From assembly GCA_964627305.1 (NCBI GenBank), contig CAZVHP010000005.1, positions 62,001 to 126,000 of the forward strand: a stretch of DNA of 64,000 bases, in the 5' to 3' direction. The translations under genes were made by a program, and so were the position numbers. Under the pieces are notes generated by a model. It had not been told where the DNA came from and did no database searches. It saw nothing but the letters and a program-made list of their open reading frames with translations. Shown piece by piece: positions 17,197 through 24,985 of the stretch (the stretch's first letter is position 1; every line of letters starts with the position of its first letter). This DNA comes from WJKG01 sp964627305 (GTDB taxonomy: Bacteria > Zixibacteria > MSB-5A5 > GN15 > FEB-12).

Positions 17197-19177
17197 GCTT
17201 GAACTCCCTGAGGAAATCCTCTATGCCCTGCCGTATGCCGCGGGCCAGTTGCTTCTGGTAGCGTTCTGTCCGCAGGGCGGCCTCCTGCTCGGGGATCATC
17301 ATAAAGGCGCACTCAACGAGTATGGCCGGATACTGCGTCGGCCGAATCACGGCGAAATTGCCATGGTACAGCCCGTGATCCGCCAGCCCGCTGGCAGCTG
17401 CGAGACGATACTGCACGTGCCGGGCAAGGTCAAGAGAATGGAGATGGTAGTAGTAGCTGGACGAGCCATTGTTCACGAAGGGATTGACTCCATCGGGCAG
17501 GGCGTTGTTGTGGACGGAGATGAACATGTCTGCCCTGGCGAGCCGGGCAATCTCGGGCCGTCTGTACAGGTCGACATGGGTGTGGTTGTCGCTTCGGGTC
17601 AGTGTAACCAGAGCACCAGCTTCAGCCAGTTCGCGCGTAAGTTGTAGCGCGATGCCGAGATTCGCCTCGGCCTCGGTCAGACCGGTCGGGCCAATGGCGC
17701 CGGGGTCGGAGTAGTGACCGGGATCGACTACGATTCTCTTGCCTTTCAGACTGCCGACGTTCTCCGGCGGCCGGTTGATCTGCAGATACAGCGTGTTGCC
17801 ACGATAGTAGGCATCGTAGCCCCAGATCGGTTCCGACAGCCTGATGCTGAACTCGTAGACTCCTGTTTCCGGCTGCGACCACGTGGCCCGGTCGATCAGC
17901 CCATCGGCGTCATTGTAGCGGATCCAGTCGGTGTCGGCATAGACGCCATAGAGCCTGACAGAAATCTGATCGCGAGCCTCCTCGTGTACGCGGAAGACAT
18001 GTTTGCCGGCCAGAGGAAACTGAACGACAACGTGTCGCGAATCGACCTCGGCCCTGACAGATCGGACGAATGACACCGGCGGCCACTTGCCCTGCTCCAG
18101 AGGCGTAACGGACTTTTTGTGCGCCCAGCCGAGTTGATGCTCTGACAACTGCAGACGGTACCAGTCGCCAACCGCCCCTGTCACCAGCGCCTCAACGCCC
18201 TCGGGTTGAAAGAGGGTCAGATACCCCTTGCGGGGACCATGACGAACGATCTGCACTGAATCCGTGAAACGGACCGCAAACGGATAATCGGCAGGGTTAA
18301 CCGAAAGCCCCCAGTTGCTCTGCATGACCGCCGGCTCACCATCCCATGTGGTGGCGAGCCAGAAGCGGGCGATCTTCTCGGTCGTTATCGGAGCGGAGAA
18401 CAGGTCATCGAGCATACCGAGAGGGTCCGGAGCTGCAAGCCAGTAATCGACGCGTACCGAGTCGGTCCGCATCTGGGGCGTTATCTTCAGAGCGGCCACA
18501 TACAGGCCCTTGAGCCGCAGGCTGTCTGAAGTCGGCTGCGAGCCGAAGACGTCCTCACCCCAGTAGGTTTGTGGTCGGGGGGCTTCCTCGATCATCGGCA
18601 GCGAGTCGATTGCGCCGGCGATGCAGGCCCAGGCCCGACAACCGGGCGTGGCGCGAATGGCTAGCCGGAGCACATCACCATCGGCAAGCACGAGATCGCC
18701 CGCTGGCGAGGCGTGTTCTGCGACGATATAGAGGCTGTCTGCCCGGGCAGTTTGAGGGCGGGCGGAAACATCGATCATCACTGAGTCCGCCAGATTCAGG
18801 AACCCGAATTCGAGGGACTGTGGTGCCTGTTGCCGTTGGTCGAGCCACTTCTGGAGCTTCGGGTGACGGCACACAGCCTCTACCTTGATAGCGGAAGCTC
18901 CGGGCCTGAGGGCGATGTAGGCGAGAAAGCCACCATCGTGGTGTGTTATCGCCGGACGGCCGTTAACCAGAACGCCGAGTTCCCATGACCGGTCCATTCC
19001 GCGCACATGACCGAAGACAAACGTGGAATCAACGGCTGCTATCCGCTGTCCGGGCTTGGGGTAGACAATCTTCAGTTGCGGCAGGTCTGAGGGCATCTGA
19101 CTCGCCTCTGCAGCGACCGACAACAACACTGCCAGAGCCAGGCCGATTGCGATCAGCGATGCCCGGCGAGTGACCAA
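17183..19177 (-). CDS. N-acetylmuramoyl-L-alanine amidase (Amidase_3) with large N-terminal region
   Basis: Zinc amidase that cuts the bond between MurNAc and the stem peptide. From the TTG at 19177 the protein is 664 aa with a textbook signal peptide, five bases after the epimerase stop. A much longer upstream frame exists but only overlaps the epimerase gene and is not coding. The C-terminal 200 residues hold the catalytic domain: VVDPGHYSD (zinc His), TEAEANL (zinc Glu), FISVHNNA (zinc His) and LVECAFM (catalytic Glu). The 440 residues before it are beta-rich, including SH3-like and AMIN-like stretches probably used for wall binding. Periplasmic action is inferred. Confidence 0.88.
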   Translation of the reverse strand: MVTRRASLIAIGLALAVLLSVAAEASQMPSDLPQLKIVYPKPGQRIAAVDSTFVFGHVRGMDRSWELGVLVNGRPAITHHDGGFLAYIALRPGASAIKVEAVCRHPKLQKWLDQRQQAPQSLEFGFLNLADSVMIDVSARPQTARADSLYIVAEHASPAGDLVLADGDVLRLAIRATPGCRAWACIAGAIDSLPMIEEAPRPQTYWGEDVFGSQPTSDSLRLKGLYVAALKITPQMRTDSVRVDYWLAAPDPLGMLDDLFSAPITTEKIARFWLATTWDGEPAVMQSNWGLSVNPADYPFAVRFTDSVQIVRHGPRKGYLTLFQPEGVEALVTGAVGDWYRLQLSEHQLGWAHKKSVTPLEQGKWPPVSFVRSVRAEVDSRHVVVQFPLAGKHVFRVHEEARDQISVRLYGVYADTDWIRYNDADGLIDRATWSQPETGVYEFSIRLSEPIWGYDAYYRGNTLYLQINRPPENVGSLKGKRIVVDPGHYSDPGAIGPTGLTEAEANLGIALQLTRELAEAGALVTLTRSDNHTHVDLYRRPEIARLARADMFISVHNNALPDGVNPFVNNGSSSYYYHLHSLDLARHVQYRLAAASGLADHGLYHGNFAVIRPTQYPAILVECAFMMIPEQEAALRTERYQKQLARGIRQGIEDFLREFKREHR

Positions 19178-19181
19178 CAGG

Positions 19182-20216
19182 CTACTCTTGAATGTACTTT
19201 TCCAGGATTTCACGATTGAGTTTCGGTCCGCCGATAATCTCCCGATCGACCTCAATTTGCTCGCGTTCGTAGTTGATGCCGCGGGCGATGTCCGACTCAA
19301 GCAGCAGGGGGCCATCAAGATCAAAGAAATCCGCGCGCGAAGACATGTACACCGACTGCGCAATACCCACCGAGGATTCGACCATACAGCCAAGCATGAC
19401 TTTCTTACCCGCCCTTTGAGCGCGCTGTGCGATTTCGACTCCTTCAAGAATCCCGCCGCATTTCTCCATCTTGATATTGACGCCGTCGATAAACTCCTTG
19501 TACCGGTCGAAGTCGTCCGCTGTATCCAGCCCCTCATCCATCACAAGGGTCAGGTCCTTGATTGACTTGGGCTTCATGTGAGGCCATTCCTTGACGAACT
19601 CGGCCTCGGTCGGCTGCTCGATGACCCGAATACCTTTCTTGTACAAGTGGAAGATCATCTCCTCGGCCTTGGCGCATGACCAGCCACCGTTGGCATCGAT
19701 CCGAACATCCTTCCCCTGAATGCTGTCAAGAGCGTCAAGAAGCATCAGGTCCTCCTCATTGCCCATCTTGATCTTCAGGATCGGGAAGTCGGCTTCGGCT
19801 ATCGACTGAATCATTTGATCAGGCTTCTCGATACTGATGGTGAAGGAGCTTTTGATACCCACCGGCGTACCCAGTGACAGGATTTCCCAGGGATAGCGTC
19901 CGCTCTCGCCTGACAGGTAGTTGAGCACCATGCCCATGAGGGCCGATTTGGCGATGGGGTCAATGTTGAAGCGTCGAATCTCTTCGAGCGTATCGATAGA
20001 GACAGACTCGATCTCGCTGAGTAGCTTCAGGCCAGTCGTGATGTCCTGCTGGACCTGATCAACGGTCGGACCATAGTGCACCGAGCTCGAGGCCTCTCCG
20101 ATATACCGGTTGTTCATTACCGTGAGAAGGTTGGTCTTACTGGTAGCGCTTCCCTTGCTGACAGCGAATGTCTTTTTGAGGGGCAGTGTCACCTTGAAGG
20201 CGTCGAATTGATTCAC
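19182..20216 (-). CDS. Dipeptide epimerase (L-Ala-D/L-Glu type), enolase superfamily
   Basis: 344 aa of the muconate lactonizing/mandelate racemase subgroup. Catalytic residues are all present: the KxK motif at 148-150 (LKIKMG), metal ligands Asp174 (DANGGW), Glu200 (IEQP) and Asp227 (MDE), and the second-face Lys249 (NIKMEKCGG). This set is typical of L-Ala-D/L-Glu epimerases, which handle dipeptides released from peptidoglycan. The GTG start overlaps the NlpC/P60 stop as GTGA and has AGGAGG six bases upstream. Neighbouring NlpC/P60 and amidase genes support a murein-peptide role. Exact dipeptide specificity cannot be read from sequence. Confidence 0.88.
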   Translation of the reverse strand: MNQFDAFKVTLPLKKTFAVSKGSATSKTNLLTVMNNRYIGEASSSVHYGPTVDQVQQDITTGLKLLSEIESVSIDTLEEIRRFNIDPIAKSALMGMVLNYLSGESGRYPWEILSLGTPVGIKSSFTISIEKPDQMIQSIAEADFPILKIKMGNEEDLMLLDALDSIQGKDVRIDANGGWSCAKAEEMIFHLYKKGIRVIEQPTEAEFVKEWPHMKPKSIKDLTLVMDEGLDTADDFDRYKEFIDGVNIKMEKCGGILEGVEIAQRAQRAGKKVMLGCMVESSVGIAQSVYMSSRADFFDLDGPLLLESDIARGINYEREQIEVDREIIGGPKLNREILEKYIQE

Positions 20217-21010
20217 AGTACCCTCCTGGTCATACGGTACGACCGGTTCAGATCCTCGCGGTAATCCGGTTGACCGGCCACCAGCGAGTTGATCCTCACC
20301 CCACCCCCGCCAACTGAGGCATGTATCAGGGCAGTTGTACCAATCGCGATTCCTACATGTCGTTCAAAGAACACCAGGTCTCCAGTTCTTGTACGTTCAC
20401 GGGCAACGTTTTGTCCGAGACTAATTTGGTCACGCGTGTCACGCGGCACCCGTCTGCCGAAACGGCTCATAACAGCCTGGACCAGTCCCGAGCAGTCAAA
20501 CCCGGCCGGGCTTAACCCACCCCACAGGTACGGAACTCCCAGGAACCGTCGGGCCTCGCGGACCAGTTGGTTCCCCGTAAGGGGCTTACTACTATTGATC
20601 GGTGCCAGATGTCGCTTCTTGATGAACAACCGCGGCAAATCGGGCACGACAATGCGGTAGTAGTCCTTTCCGGCGGCCCGAAGATTCAGGCGCGTTCCAT
20701 AGTACACGAAGTGGGGTGGTTGCGTGAGTTTGCCGCCGATCGCAGACAGGAGCAGCGCCTGCATGCTTTTGACAACCCAGCGCTGGCCGGCACAATAGCT
20801 CGAGAGGTCAGAGGAGGACACGCGAGTCACCAATCGCTCATCGACCCAGCCAGAGTAGCCATCGACACACTTCGTTACCCGAACGAACCCGGCGCGACGC
20901 TTTCCGGCATGGAGAGCATCACCAAACAGACACTGATTGACGCGCTCGCTGGAGCGATCAGCCTCGGCGTGCATGTCGAGCACGTTGGTGATGACGATGG
21001 CACCTTCCAT
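20213..21010 (-). CDS. NlpC/P60 family cysteine peptidase with SH3-like N-terminus
   Basis: 265 aa from the ATG at 21010. The C-terminal NlpC/P60 domain has Cys173 in FDCSGLVQ, His218 in ERHVGIAIG and a third polar residue His230 in LIHAS, the complete catalytic triad. Two SH3b-like beta regions precede it. The layout resembles YkfC-type gamma-D-glutamyl-L-diamino acid peptidases, which produce the L-Ala-D-Glu dipeptide used by the epimerase encoded next. No signal peptide is seen, which fits a cytoplasmic recycling enzyme. An earlier TTG start at 21049 lies inside the terminator of the upstream gene and is rejected. Confidence 0.87.
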   Translation of the reverse strand: MEGAIVITNVLDMHAEADRSSERVNQCLFGDALHAGKRRAGFVRVTKCVDGYSGWVDERLVTRVSSSDLSSYCAGQRWVVKSMQALLLSAIGGKLTQPPHFVYYGTRLNLRAAGKDYYRIVVPDLPRLFIKKRHLAPINSSKPLTGNQLVREARRFLGVPYLWGGLSPAGFDCSGLVQAVMSRFGRRVPRDTRDQISLGQNVARERTRTGDLVFFERHVGIAIGTTALIHASVGGGGVRINSLVAGQPDYREDLNRSYRMTRRVL

Positions 21011-21047
21011 ACGCCGCAGTCTATTTGTGCCGGGCTCTCTGAGCAAC

Positions 21048-21072
21048 AAAAAAGGGGCCCCGAAGTGCCCCG
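21048..21072 (-). terminator. Intrinsic terminator after the aminotransferase gene
   Basis: On the minus strand a GGGGC/GCCCC stem encloses a C-UUCG-G tetraloop and is followed by six T. It lies 35 bases after the aminotransferase stop and separates that unit from the NlpC/P60-epimerase-amidase unit. Confidence 0.85.
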
Positions 21073-21106
21073 TTAGTTTGCAGCGACGAATGTTCGCAAA
21101 AGGTGA

Positions 21107-22282
21107 TCAGGCCTTGGCACGCGTATCGACAAGCACCTTCTCGATCCGGCGCAGGGCCTCCTTGATATTGTCGATGGAGTTGGCGTAGGAAAAACGTATG
21201 TACCCTTCGCCATGCTCACCGAAAGCGGTACCCGGCAGACCAGCCACACCGGCCTGATACAAGAGCAGGTCGAACACCTCTTTCGAGGTCATGCCAAGCT
21301 GCGTGATATTCGGAAAGACATAGAAGGCGCCCTGGGGTTTGAGGCAGGTGATACCCTCGATCCGGTTCAGGCCATCGACGATGACATCGCGGCGCTTGCG
21401 GAACTCCTCCACCATGATGTTGACCTCATCCATAGGGCCGGTGAAGGCCTCCATCATCGCCACCTGGACCATACTGGCCGGACAGGAGAAGTTATTCACT
21501 GCGAAGGTGGCCAGATAGTCGGCCAGCTTGCGCGGCATGACGCCATAGCCCATCCGCCAGCCGGTCATGGCGTAGGTTTTGGACATGCCGTCCATAAGGA
21601 TCGTGCGTTTCATGGCCCCCGGCACCGAGCTGATAGACACGAACTCACCGTCGTAGACGAGCCCGGAGTAGATTTCGTCAGTGAGTATCCACAGGTCGTG
21701 CTCCTCGGCGACCTCGAAGATGGCTTCCATATCAGATCTGGTGAGCACTCCACCGGTCGGGTTCTCCGGCGAGTTCAAGATGATCATCTTCGTCTTCGGC
21801 GTCACCAGCGAGCGCAACTCATCGACATCAAACCGAAAATCGTTCTCTTCTCTCAGCGGCACCGGGACTGGGTTGGCGCCGACGAAGTTAACGACCGACT
21901 CATATGTCGGATAACCGGGGTTCGGACAAATGACCTCATCCTGGGAGTTGATACAACCCATGATGGCGCTGAAGATCACCGGTTTGACGCCGGGCATGAC
22001 AACCACATCCTCCGGATCCACCCTAACCCCGCGTGTCCGGTGGAGGTGGTCGGCGACAGCGGCCCGAGCCTCCATGGTCCCTGCTGACGGGCTGTAATGC
22101 GTGTGACCGTCCTGAATAGCTTTGACGGCGGCGGCAGAGATATTTCGGGGCGTATCGAAATCGGGTTCGCCGATCTGCAGGTGTATAATTGACTTGCCCT
22201 CTGCTTCCATTCGCCGGCATTCAGCCAGGACGGCAAAGGCACCTTCCGCCTTCAGGCGGCTGATTCTGTCACTGTATTGCAT
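21107..22282 (-). CDS. PLP-dependent class I/II aminotransferase (aspartate aminotransferase-like)
   Basis: 391 aa of the AspC/AlaA-like subgroup I gamma family. The PLP lysine lies in MDGMSKTYAMTGWRMGY, the substrate/cofactor motif NSPENPTGG is present, and the terminal Arg motif is YIRFSYANS. Likely reactions are transamination of Asp, Ala or aromatic acids with 2-oxoglutarate; specificity cannot be decided from sequence. It follows transketolase by 18 bases and is followed by a strong terminator, so it ends a transcription unit. Confidence 0.88.
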   Translation of the reverse strand: MQYSDRISRLKAEGAFAVLAECRRMEAEGKSIIHLQIGEPDFDTPRNISAAAVKAIQDGHTHYSPSAGTMEARAAVADHLHRTRGVRVDPEDVVVMPGVKPVIFSAIMGCINSQDEVICPNPGYPTYESVVNFVGANPVPVPLREENDFRFDVDELRSLVTPKTKMIILNSPENPTGGVLTRSDMEAIFEVAEEHDLWILTDEIYSGLVYDGEFVSISSVPGAMKRTILMDGMSKTYAMTGWRMGYGVMPRKLADYLATFAVNNFSCPASMVQVAMMEAFTGPMDEVNIMVEEFRKRRDVIVDGLNRIEGITCLKPQGAFYVFPNITQLGMTSKEVFDLLLYQAGVAGLPGTAFGEHGEGYIRFSYANSIDNIKEALRRIEKVLVDTRAKA

Positions 22283-22300
22283 GGGCCAATGCTCCTTACT

Positions 22301-24313
22301 CTATTGGGCCAGTATCTCACGTGCACGTTGGGCGATATGCTCAGCGGTGACACCGAATTTCTTCATCAATTGCCACGGCTGCCCGGATTCACCGAACCGA
22401 TCCGGTATCCCTATCATGGAGAAAGGCAGCCGCCTGCCGTCAAGCTCTCTTGCGCTGCAAATGATCGCAGTGACGCGGTTGCCGAGTCCGCCAACCTGGT
22501 GCTCCTCAGCCGTGATCATCGCACCTGTTTCTCGCGCAGCCCTCAGGATAGCCTCGCGATCAAGTGGTTTGACGGTGTGCATATTCACGACTCGGGTTTC
22601 CAAGCCTGACTCCTGCTTGAGAATCCACGCCGCCCGCAGGGCCTCGGCGGTTTCGGGGCCGCAACTGACAATGGTCAGGTCTTCGTTTTCCGAGAGATAC
22701 TCGGCTGCATAGTAGATTTCGAAAGCGTCCACGAAATTCGCCTTCGGCCTGCGGAACCGGAAGACAGTGGCTTTGCCGAACTCAAAGGGCGTATCATCCT
22801 TAGTAATGATGGGGGTGGCCTCTCTGGCGAAGCGCAGGTACTTGGGACCTTTTACGTCGAACAGCAGGGCCCGCATTGCTTTCTCGGTTTCGATAGCATC
22901 GCAGGGCACCACCATTTTCATATTGGGCAGGCCGGTGATCTGAAACATCGACTCCAGTTCCTGGTGCGTGGCACCATCCGGTCCGACCGATATGCCTCCG
23001 TGAGCACCGATGATCAGAACGTTGTAGTTGCCGTAGCACACTGAAACCCGGAGCTGATCAAGATTCCGGGCACAGGAGAAGACACCGTAGGTACCGAATA
23101 CGGGAATCTTGCCTTCCTTTGCCAGCCCCGCTGCGATCGTTGTGGCGTTCTGCTCGGCGACACCGACCGACAGAAATCGCCGCCGTCTCTCAGGATGATT
23201 CCTGTAGAAGTCGGCGATGGTAATGGATTCGGAAATGTCAGCGCCGATACACACGATCCGTTCATCGTCACCGTATTTGTCCAGTGCCCGGCCGAGAGCT
23301 TTGCGGGTCGCGTCCATCTCGACTCTCATCTCGTCTCCGTGATTCCACCAGTAATCGCGGGAGAACTGCGGCAGTTCGGAATCAAGCCGCGTATCGACCT
23401 TCATCAGATACGATTGGCCGTACGCCAGCAGATCGTCGACATCGAACGCATCGCGTAGCTGTAACTCGCCGAGCAGGTCATCCAGTTCCTGTCGGTTCGG
23501 CGCCTTGCCGTGCCACGCGACGATATCCTGCATGAAGGATACACCCCGTCCCTTGTTGGTGTGGCAGATCACAATGACCGGCTTACCGGTTGTGTTATGG
23601 TTGCGTGCCCAATCGAGCTTCTCGACCAGCATCTCCATGTTGTGTCCATCGATCTCGATCACGTGCCAGCCAAACGCCTGGTATTTCCATGCAATCGACT
23701 CGATACTCATCACCTGCTCAACCTCACCATCGATTTGAAGACGATTCTTGTCATATATCTGAATGAGGTTGTCCAGATGATAGTGATTGGCGCACATGGC
23801 GGCCTCCCATGTCGAGCCTTCCTGTTGCTCTCCATCGGAAGTAATGGCAAAGACACGGTAGTCATGGCTGTCCAGTTTCGCAGCCAGCGCCACTCCCACA
23901 GCTACCGACAGGCCCTGCCCCAGTGAGCCGGATGAGATCTCGACGCCCGGCAGGTCCAGATGATGCGGGTGACCCTGGAAGCCAGACTCGAGCATGCGCA
24001 GTTTCATCAATTCGCGCTCGGGAAAGTAGCCGCTGACAGCAAGCGAAGTATACAGCGCCGGTGCCTTGTGTCCGGCGGACCAGACGATGCGATCCCGTTC
24101 AGGCCAGTCCGGTCGTGCCGGGCTGTGGCGTGCCACCTTCAGATACAGCGCCGCGCAGATATCCATGACACTCAGCGTGCCGCCGGAGTGGCCCGATCCT
24201 GCGGAGCAGAGCGCTATCTCATTCAGACCGCGCATGTAGCGGGCCCTCTCGATCAACTCCCGGGTGGAGTATTCACGGATGGGCTGTTGGGTGGCTGTAT
24301 CAACTAACGGCAT
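22301..24313 (-). CDS. tkt: Transketolase
   Basis: Thiamine diphosphate enzyme of the pentose phosphate pathway, 670 aa, one chain containing both halves. The N-terminal half has the glycine-rich GSGHSGGTLS, the ThDP/Mg motif TSDGEQQEGSTWEAA and NKGRGVSFMQ. The C-terminal half starts near 330 and has the activating Glu in GVAEQNATTIAAG plus HGGISVGPDGATHQ. The order and spacing resemble fused versions of the split archaeal-type transketolases more than E. coli TktA. It lies 67 bases downstream of coaE. Confidence 0.92.
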   Translation of the reverse strand: MPLVDTATQQPIREYSTRELIERARYMRGLNEIALCSAGSGHSGGTLSVMDICAALYLKVARHSPARPDWPERDRIVWSAGHKAPALYTSLAVSGYFPERELMKLRMLESGFQGHPHHLDLPGVEISSGSLGQGLSVAVGVALAAKLDSHDYRVFAITSDGEQQEGSTWEAAMCANHYHLDNLIQIYDKNRLQIDGEVEQVMSIESIAWKYQAFGWHVIEIDGHNMEMLVEKLDWARNHNTTGKPVIVICHTNKGRGVSFMQDIVAWHGKAPNRQELDDLLGELQLRDAFDVDDLLAYGQSYLMKVDTRLDSELPQFSRDYWWNHGDEMRVEMDATRKALGRALDKYGDDERIVCIGADISESITIADFYRNHPERRRRFLSVGVAEQNATTIAAGLAKEGKIPVFGTYGVFSCARNLDQLRVSVCYGNYNVLIIGAHGGISVGPDGATHQELESMFQITGLPNMKMVVPCDAIETEKAMRALLFDVKGPKYLRFAREATPIITKDDTPFEFGKATVFRFRRPKANFVDAFEIYYAAEYLSENEDLTIVSCGPETAEALRAAWILKQESGLETRVVNMHTVKPLDREAILRAARETGAMITAEEHQVGGLGNRVTAIICSARELDGRRLPFSMIGIPDRFGESGQPWQLMKKFGVTAEHIAQRAREILAQ

Positions 24314-24380
24314 GACCTCTACTCTGCTTTCAGGCTCCCGCCAAGGCGGCGTTCAGCCTGTAAATAAGCAGAAGAAGGGC

Positions 24381-24980
24381 CTAAGTGTCAATCCTTTTGA
24401 GGATTTCGACGCGCCACAGTCGTTGCAGCTTGTGCCGCAAGCGCTGCACCGTCGAGTTGTTGAGGATTATCCGATCGGCACATTCGCGATAGGCCGCAAA
24501 CTTCAACTGGGCCTGCTGGCGGGCGCGAGCGTCATCGGGATCGATACCGCGCTCAACCAGGCGCTTAAAACGCATCTCGGCCGATGCGTGCACGACCAGC
24601 ACGTAGTCCATGGTGTCGCACAGGCCCCAGTTCGGGAGAAGGGCAGCGTCTACCACTACCACACGATGGCGGGCAGCAAGCCGTTTCATTCGACGATGCA
24701 GCTCGCGCAGGAGATGCGGGTGGACAAGCCGGTTAAGGGTGTCACACGAGACATCATCGGCAAAAGCGCGCTCGGCCAGTTTCAGACGGTTGAGGCTCCC
24801 ACCTGGCTGCAGGATGTCGGTCCCAAATGATCGTGCGAGCCGGGTCAGCAGGGTCTTGTTGGTCTCGACCACATCTCGCCCGACTTCATCGGCACTGACG
24901 ACCACCCCCCCCAGCTCGGCGAGGATTGATGCCGCCGTCGATTTGCCGGAACCGATTTGGCCGGTGACGCCCAGATACAT
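24381..24980 (-). CDS. coaE: Dephospho-CoA kinase
   Basis: Last step of coenzyme A synthesis, phosphorylating the 3'-OH of dephospho-CoA. 199 aa, the normal length. The P-loop GQIGSGKST lies at 7-15, and the family features VVSADEVGRDV, RLVHPHL and VVVVDAALL follow; the lid is around DPDDARARQQAQ. The gene begins five bases after polA, an adjacency known from many bacteria. Confidence 0.93.
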   Translation of the reverse strand: MYLGVTGQIGSGKSTAASILAELGGVVVSADEVGRDVVETNKTLLTRLARSFGTDILQPGGSLNRLKLAERAFADDVSCDTLNRLVHPHLLRELHRRMKRLAARHRVVVVDAALLPNWGLCDTMDYVLVVHASAEMRFKRLVERGIDPDDARARQQAQLKFAAYRECADRIILNNSTVQRLRHKLQRLWRVEILKRIDT

Positions 24981-24985
24981 GGCCG

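Noticed and set aside
19178..19537. N-terminal extension of the amidase up to 19537
   Set aside because: These residues overlap the epimerase gene in another frame, are Arg/Ser-rich, and precede a textbook signal peptide.
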